In this document: positions 51,760 through 55,766 of the stretch, in pieces
Numbering within the stretch: the first letter of the stretch is position 1
How the letters are laid out: each line of letters starts with the position of its first letter
Assembly: GCA_900321105.1 (NCBI GenBank)
Contig: OOHL01000005.1
Span: 449 to 56,214, forward strand
Direction: 5' to 3'
Origin: an uncultured Pseudomonadota bacterium
GTDB lineage: Bacteria; Pseudomonadota; Alphaproteobacteria; Rs-D84
Length of the DNA: 55,766 nucleotides
The notes under the pieces: generated by a model
Told to the model about the DNA's origin: nothing
What the model saw: the letters and a program-made list of their open reading frames with translations, nothing else
Databases searched by the model: none
Made by a program: the position numbers and the translations under genes

Positions 51760-51986
51760 GGAACGGGATCGTATCCACATCCCCCACCAGGATGACAACG
51801 GGATATGCGTTTAAGCCCTAAAAAAGAGCCTTTGATCAATCCATATTTTTCAATTGCTTGCTTTGTATATTCGCTACATGTCGGTATAAATCTGCATGCC
51901 GCACGACCACCAACGAAAGGCGATATACAAATTTGGTAAAATCTGACAAAACCACAGCCCAGTTTTGTAAAAAAATCGTTTTTCAT
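51756..51986 (-). CDS. yidD: Membrane protein insertion efficiency factor YidD
   Basis: YidD is a small inner-membrane-associated protein that helps insertion through YidC/Sec. The 76-residue protein has the family motifs [27 protein letters not shown] and [10 protein letters not shown]. Its four cysteines are in the conserved places. It overlaps rnpA by ATGA. In most bacteria the order is rpmH-rnpA-yidD-yidC; here rpmH and yidC are not adjacent. Confidence 0.93.
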   Translation of the reverse strand: MKNDFFTKLGCGFVRFYQICISPFVGGRAACRFIPTCSEYTKQAIEKYGLIKGSFLGLKRISRCHPGGGCGYDPVP

Positions 51987-52309
51987 TTTGAAAGTTTCTT
52001 TAACAAATGCGCCATTTTTTTGCGTCCATTTTCACGATCACAATCAAAAATCGCACCACGGGCAATAAAAATATAATCTTTGTTTGGCAACATTAAATCT
52101 TCATTAAATGCAATCCAATCACGTAACAAACGTTTTGCGCGATTGCGTTGTGTTGCCAATTTAAAAGTTCGTTTTGAAGCAATAATACCATATCTAGAAT
52201 CTTTTTTAACAGCATCTTTGGATTTCACCATGAAATAAAAATTAGACACCGATGGATTGTCTGGTGTTGTTAAAAAATCCTTGTGATTGCGTATCGTTTT
52301 TCTTTTCAT
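51983..52309 (-). CDS. rnpA: Ribonuclease P protein component
   Basis: RnpA helps RNase P RNA remove 5' leaders from tRNA precursors. The 108-residue protein has the basic opening [12 protein letters not shown], the strand [18 protein letters not shown] with the RNR signature, and the helix [12 protein letters not shown]. The ATG at 52309 is preferred over a start at 52357, which adds a hydrophobic tail not found in the family. There is no ribosome binding site; an extended -10 box (TGG-TATAAT) ends nine bases before the ATG, so it is probably leaderless. rpmH does not precede it. Confidence 0.9.
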   Translation of the reverse strand: MKRKTIRNHKDFLTTPDNPSVSNFYFMVKSKDAVKKDSRYGIIASKRTFKLATQRNRAKRLLRDWIAFNEDLMLPNKDYIFIARGAIFDCDRENGRKKMAHLLKKLSK

Positions 52310-52318
52310 AGCGTCGAA

Positions 52319-52346
52319 ATTATACCAGAATAAACATAAATGCAAA
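52319..52346 (-). promoter_or_regulatory. rnpA promoter with extended -10 box
   Basis: On the minus strand TTTGCA (52341-52346) and TGG-TATAAT (-10 at 52319-52324) are 16 bases apart. The transcript should start two or three bases before the rnpA ATG. Confidence 0.6.
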
Positions 52347-52373
52347 TAAAAAAGCAAAATTTAGCATGCAGAC

Positions 52374-52401
52374 TTGATTTTTTTAAACCCTGTTTTATAA
52401 T
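52374..52401 (+). promoter_or_regulatory. mreB promoter
   Basis: TTGATT (52374-52379) and a perfect TATAAT (52396-52401) are 16 bases apart, 28 bases before the mreB ATG, with AAGGGA as ribosome binding site. Confidence 0.65.
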
Positions 52402-52429
52402 GCGAACAACAAAGCCAAGGGATTTATAA

Positions 52430-53479
<1,050 letters not shown>

Positions 53480-53480
53480 A

Positions 53481-53507
53481 AAGACCGGCGCAAGCCGGTT
53501 TTTTATT
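53481..53507 (+). terminator. Terminator of mreB
   Basis: The stem accggc / gccggt (53485-53500) is closed by a GCAA tetraloop and followed by T residues. Confidence 0.85.
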
Positions 53508-53545
53508 GCAAATCGGTTTTTTGCTGTTATAATTCACTCAGTTTT

Positions 53546-53622
53546 GGGTGGTTAGCTCAGTTGGCTAGAGCGTCACGTTGACATCGTGGAGGTCGTTGGT
53601 TCGAGCCCAATACCACCCACCA
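53546..53622 (+). tRNA. tRNA-Val (anticodon GAC)
   Basis: The acceptor is GGGTGGT (53546-53552) / ACCACCC (53612-53618). The D stem is GCTC/GAGC. The anticodon stem is TCACG/CGTGG-like, with loop TTGACAT giving GAC. The T loop is TTCGAGC. CCA is encoded (53620-53622). A perfect TATAAT lies at 53528-53533, 12 bases upstream, with TTGCAA 15 bases before it. Confidence 0.95.
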
Positions 53623-53631
53623 CGAATTTTA

Positions 53632-53662
53632 AAAGACAACCAAAACGGTTGTCTTTTTTATT
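53632..53662 (+). terminator. Terminator after tRNA-Val(GAC)
   Basis: The perfect 8 bp stem agacaacc (53634-53641) / ggttgtct (53647-53654) is followed by six T residues. Confidence 0.82.
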
Positions 53663-53682
53663 GAAAAATATAAGAGGCGACC

Positions 53683-55665
53683 ATGGCAAAAAAATATCTT
53701 ATTACTACTGCACTTCCTTATATAAATGGCGAATTGCATTTGGGACATCTGGTTGGTTGTTATTTACCAAGCGATATATACGCTAGATTTTGCCGCGCAA
53801 TGAATCGCGATGTTTTGTACATTTGTGGTGCAGATGAACATGGTACAACCGCCGTTGTTGGTGCAGCCAAAGAAGGTTTACCGGTTATTGAATATAACAA
53901 TAAATATTATGAAAAACAGAAAAAATCTTTTAGTAATTTTAATTTGTCGTTTGATTTATTTGGACGCACACACACTGAATTACAAGAAAAATTAATTCAT
54001 GATTTATTCACGCGTCTTGACGAACAAGGATTAATTGAAGAACGCGAAACAATTCAACCATACAGTGTTGACGATGGTATGTTCTTGGCAGACAGACAAA
54101 TAAACGGAACATGTCCAAATTGCGGATACGAAAAAGCACGTGGTGATCAATGTGATAAATGTGGCGCCACATACGAAGCATCTGAATTGATAAATCCACG
54201 TTCTGCAATTTCTGGTTCAACAAACATTGAAATGCGCCCAACAAAAAATCTGTTCTTCATGGCGTCTAAAATGCAAGATGAATGGAAAAAATGGCTGGAT
54301 ATACATGCACCAAAATGGTCAAAAACCGCATCTGCTATTGCACGTGGTTGGGCAAATGAAGGTTTGCGTGATACATCAATTACACGTGATTTATCATGGG
54401 GAATTCCTGTAAACAAACCAGGATACGAAAATAAAGTTTTCTATGTTTGGTTTGATGCACCATGGGGTTATGTTTCCATATCTCAGGCTGCCAACAAAGA
54501 TTGGAAATCTTGGTGGAAAAACCCGGATTGTTATTATGCACAATTTATGGGTAAAGATAATGTAAAATTCCATGCAATATTTTTCCCAGAACAACAATTA
54601 GCTATGCATGATAACTGGAAGACCGTAGATATGTTAAAATCAATGAACTTCCTTAATTTCGAAGATGGTAAATTTTCGAAATCCGAACACAACGGTATAT
54701 TCCTGGACGAAGCAATTGATATCGCACCAAGTGATGCATGGAGATATGCTTTGATGGCATCTGCGCCAGAAACAGACGATTATTATTTCAAAATCGATAG
54801 ATTCGCTGATATTGTAAACAAAGACTTAAACGGTATGCTTGGCAATTTTGTATCACGTGTTTGCAAATTATCTGCCAAAAATTTTGGAAACACTGTTCCA
54901 AAATCTGGCGATTTAGATACAGAATTAAAAGCAAGAATTGATGAAAAATTAAACGAATTAACGGATGCTTTGGAAAAATGCGAATTCAGGGATTCTATAT
55001 TTGCGCTGCGTGGTCTTTGGGCGATTGGAAATGAATATATGACAGAAAAAGAGCCATGGGCATTGGTTAAAAATGGTGATTTGGATGCCGCAGAACACGT
55101 ATTAAACAACTGTTTTCAATTAATTGATTTTTATGCGCGTGTGTCGGCTCCGTTTATTCCGGATACCGCAGAAAAAATGCAAAATATATTTGCAGATAAA
55201 CACGATTTATCATGGCCAAATGAATTTGAAAGACGCGTTGCGGACGGCACAGAATTCACAATCCCTGAAAATCTTTTTGAAAGAATTGACGATACACGCG
55301 TTGCCGAATTAACCGAAAAATACACAAAAAAGAAAGAAACGCCGCATTTAACAGTTGTTAAGATCGTCGACATAAAAAATCACCCGTCACGCGAAGATTT
55401 ACACATTGTAACCGTTAATGACGGAACAAAAGATTATATGGTTGTATGTGGCGCACCAAATGTAAAAAAAGACATGCTGGTCGTATATGCACCAATTGGC
55501 GCAATAATACCGAAAACAAACAAACCGATAAAACCACGCAACGTTGCAGGTATTGAAAGCGACGGTATGCTTTGCAGTGCATCTGAATTAAATATTTCTG
55601 ATGATGATTCTGGTTTATATGAAATAAATGAAGAATCTAAACTGGGAACCGAATTTAATGGATAA
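53683..55665 (+). CDS. metG: Methionyl-tRNA synthetase with C-terminal tRNA-binding domain
   Basis: MetG charges tRNA-Met. The 660-residue enzyme has the class-I HIGH motif as HLGH (19-22), the zinc-knuckle domain (CPNC and CDKC), the catalytic WFDAPWGYVS motif, and the KMSKS motif in the form KFSKS (330-334). Its helical anticodon domain is followed by a C-terminal OB-fold tRNA-binding domain (about 555-660, CGAPNVKKDMLVVYAP and GIESDGMLCSASEL). GAGG before the ATG supports the start. KFSKS with this domain set recalls archaeal and eukaryotic-type MetRS more than typical alphaproteobacterial enzymes. Confidence 0.94.
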   Translation: MAKKYLITTALPYINGELHLGHLVGCYLPSDIYARFCRAMNRDVLYICGADEHGTTAVVGAAKEGLPVIEYNNKYYEKQKKSFSNFNLSFDLFGRTHTELQEKLIHDLFTRLDEQGLIEERETIQPYSVDDGMFLADRQINGTCPNCGYEKARGDQCDKCGATYEASELINPRSAISGSTNIEMRPTKNLFFMASKMQDEWKKWLDIHAPKWSKTASAIARGWANEGLRDTSITRDLSWGIPVNKPGYENKVFYVWFDAPWGYVSISQAANKDWKSWWKNPDCYYAQFMGKDNVKFHAIFFPEQQLAMHDNWKTVDMLKSMNFLNFEDGKFSKSEHNGIFLDEAIDIAPSDAWRYALMASAPETDDYYFKIDRFADIVNKDLNGMLGNFVSRVCKLSAKNFGNTVPKSGDLDTELKARIDEKLNELTDALEKCEFRDSIFALRGLWAIGNEYMTEKEPWALVKNGDLDAAEHVLNNCFQLIDFYARVSAPFIPDTAEKMQNIFADKHDLSWPNEFERRVADGTEFTIPENLFERIDDTRVAELTEKYTKKKETPHLTVVKIVDIKNHPSREDLHIVTVNDGTKDYMVVCGAPNVKKDMLVVYAPIGAIIPKTNKPIKPRNVAGIESDGMLCSASELNISDDDSGLYEINEESKLGTEFNG

Positions 55666-55766
55666 TCAAAAATATAAATCTTATCATTTAAATGATGAAA
55701 AACCTACTATTCATAAAATAAATGTGTGGAATTGTGATTCAACACATTGCTTCCTTTATATGTCAT
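55658..55766 (+). CDS. Partial CDS at the window edge, function unknown
   Basis: A reading frame opens at ATG 55658, overlapping the metG stop by eight bases (ATGGATAA), and stays open to the last base. The 36 visible residues start MDNQKYKSYHLNDEKP, are polar and include two cysteines. No family can be assigned from this piece. The overlap with metG suggests a coupled downstream gene of the same operon. Confidence 0.5.
   Translation, partial: MDNQKYKSYHLNDEKPTIHKINVWNCDSTHCFLYMS

Overview
The window looks like a continuous stretch of chromosome from an AT-rich, Gram-negative alphaproteobacterium. The evidence is a set of lineage-typical genes: an alpha-type SspB behind recF, a DUF4167-like protein before dnaX, an MJ0042 zinc-ribbon membrane protein, and the order rsmG-parA-parB. 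LPS and outer-membrane genes (lpxD, lptF/G, lptD, pal, a surA-like gene, TolC) show a true outer membrane. The base composition, very short gaps and shuffled housekeeping operons would fit an uncultured, host-associated lineage such as the gut RF32/CAG-type Alphaproteobacteria. That placement is inference. The genes rsmG-parA-parB with a parS-like site suggest that the replication origin is not far away.

Layout. 1-6.9 kb: a structured non-coding stretch, an outer-membrane-type protein, a secreted protein of unknown function, lpxD, a two-hairpin palindromic repeat, and a 1047-residue secreted protein with five cysteine modules. 6.9-12.8 kb (minus): three consecutive large pilin-like genes resembling PilV-type minor pilins, then a zinc-ribbon protein, a periplasmic protein and rluD. 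12.9-16.7 kb (plus): DUF4167, dnaX, a PilS-like major pilin, an OmpA-type lipoprotein and an anchored Skp/OmpH-like protein. 16.8-21.3 kb (minus): a small unknown gene, infB and nusA. 21.4-28.0 kb (plus): an lptF/G-lptD-surA-rlmN operon ending in two tandem TrpF-like TIM-barrel genes. 28.0-35.4 kb (mostly minus): two glycine-zipper/coiled-coil envelope proteins, tRNA-Val(TAC) with a duplicated 3' end, ybaB, an unknown gene, pnp, gpsA and a TPR protein. 35.4-43.6 kb (mostly plus): rsmG-parA-parB, pal (minus), a UDG-like gene, infC with an ATT start, and xseB-mutS-truB-rpsO. 43.6-48.1 kb (minus): a MacAB-TolC-like exporter. 48.2-55.8 kb: tRNA-Cys-recF-sspB, accB-accC, rnpA-yidD, mreB, tRNA-Val(GAC), metG and a partial gene at the edge.

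The most distinctive material is the type IVb-like pilus set around dnaX: three PilV-like genes on one side and a PilS-like pilin plus an OmpA lipoprotein on the other. Next come the CX6C-module secreted protein, the tandem TrpF-like pair that keeps both catalytic residues, and the tRNA 3'-end duplication. Several genes appear to be leaderless, with a -10 box only 7 to 9 bases before the ATG. No integrase, transposase, CRISPR array, toxin-antitoxin pair or phage gene was seen. Gene calls rest on motif recognition by eye, not on searches.
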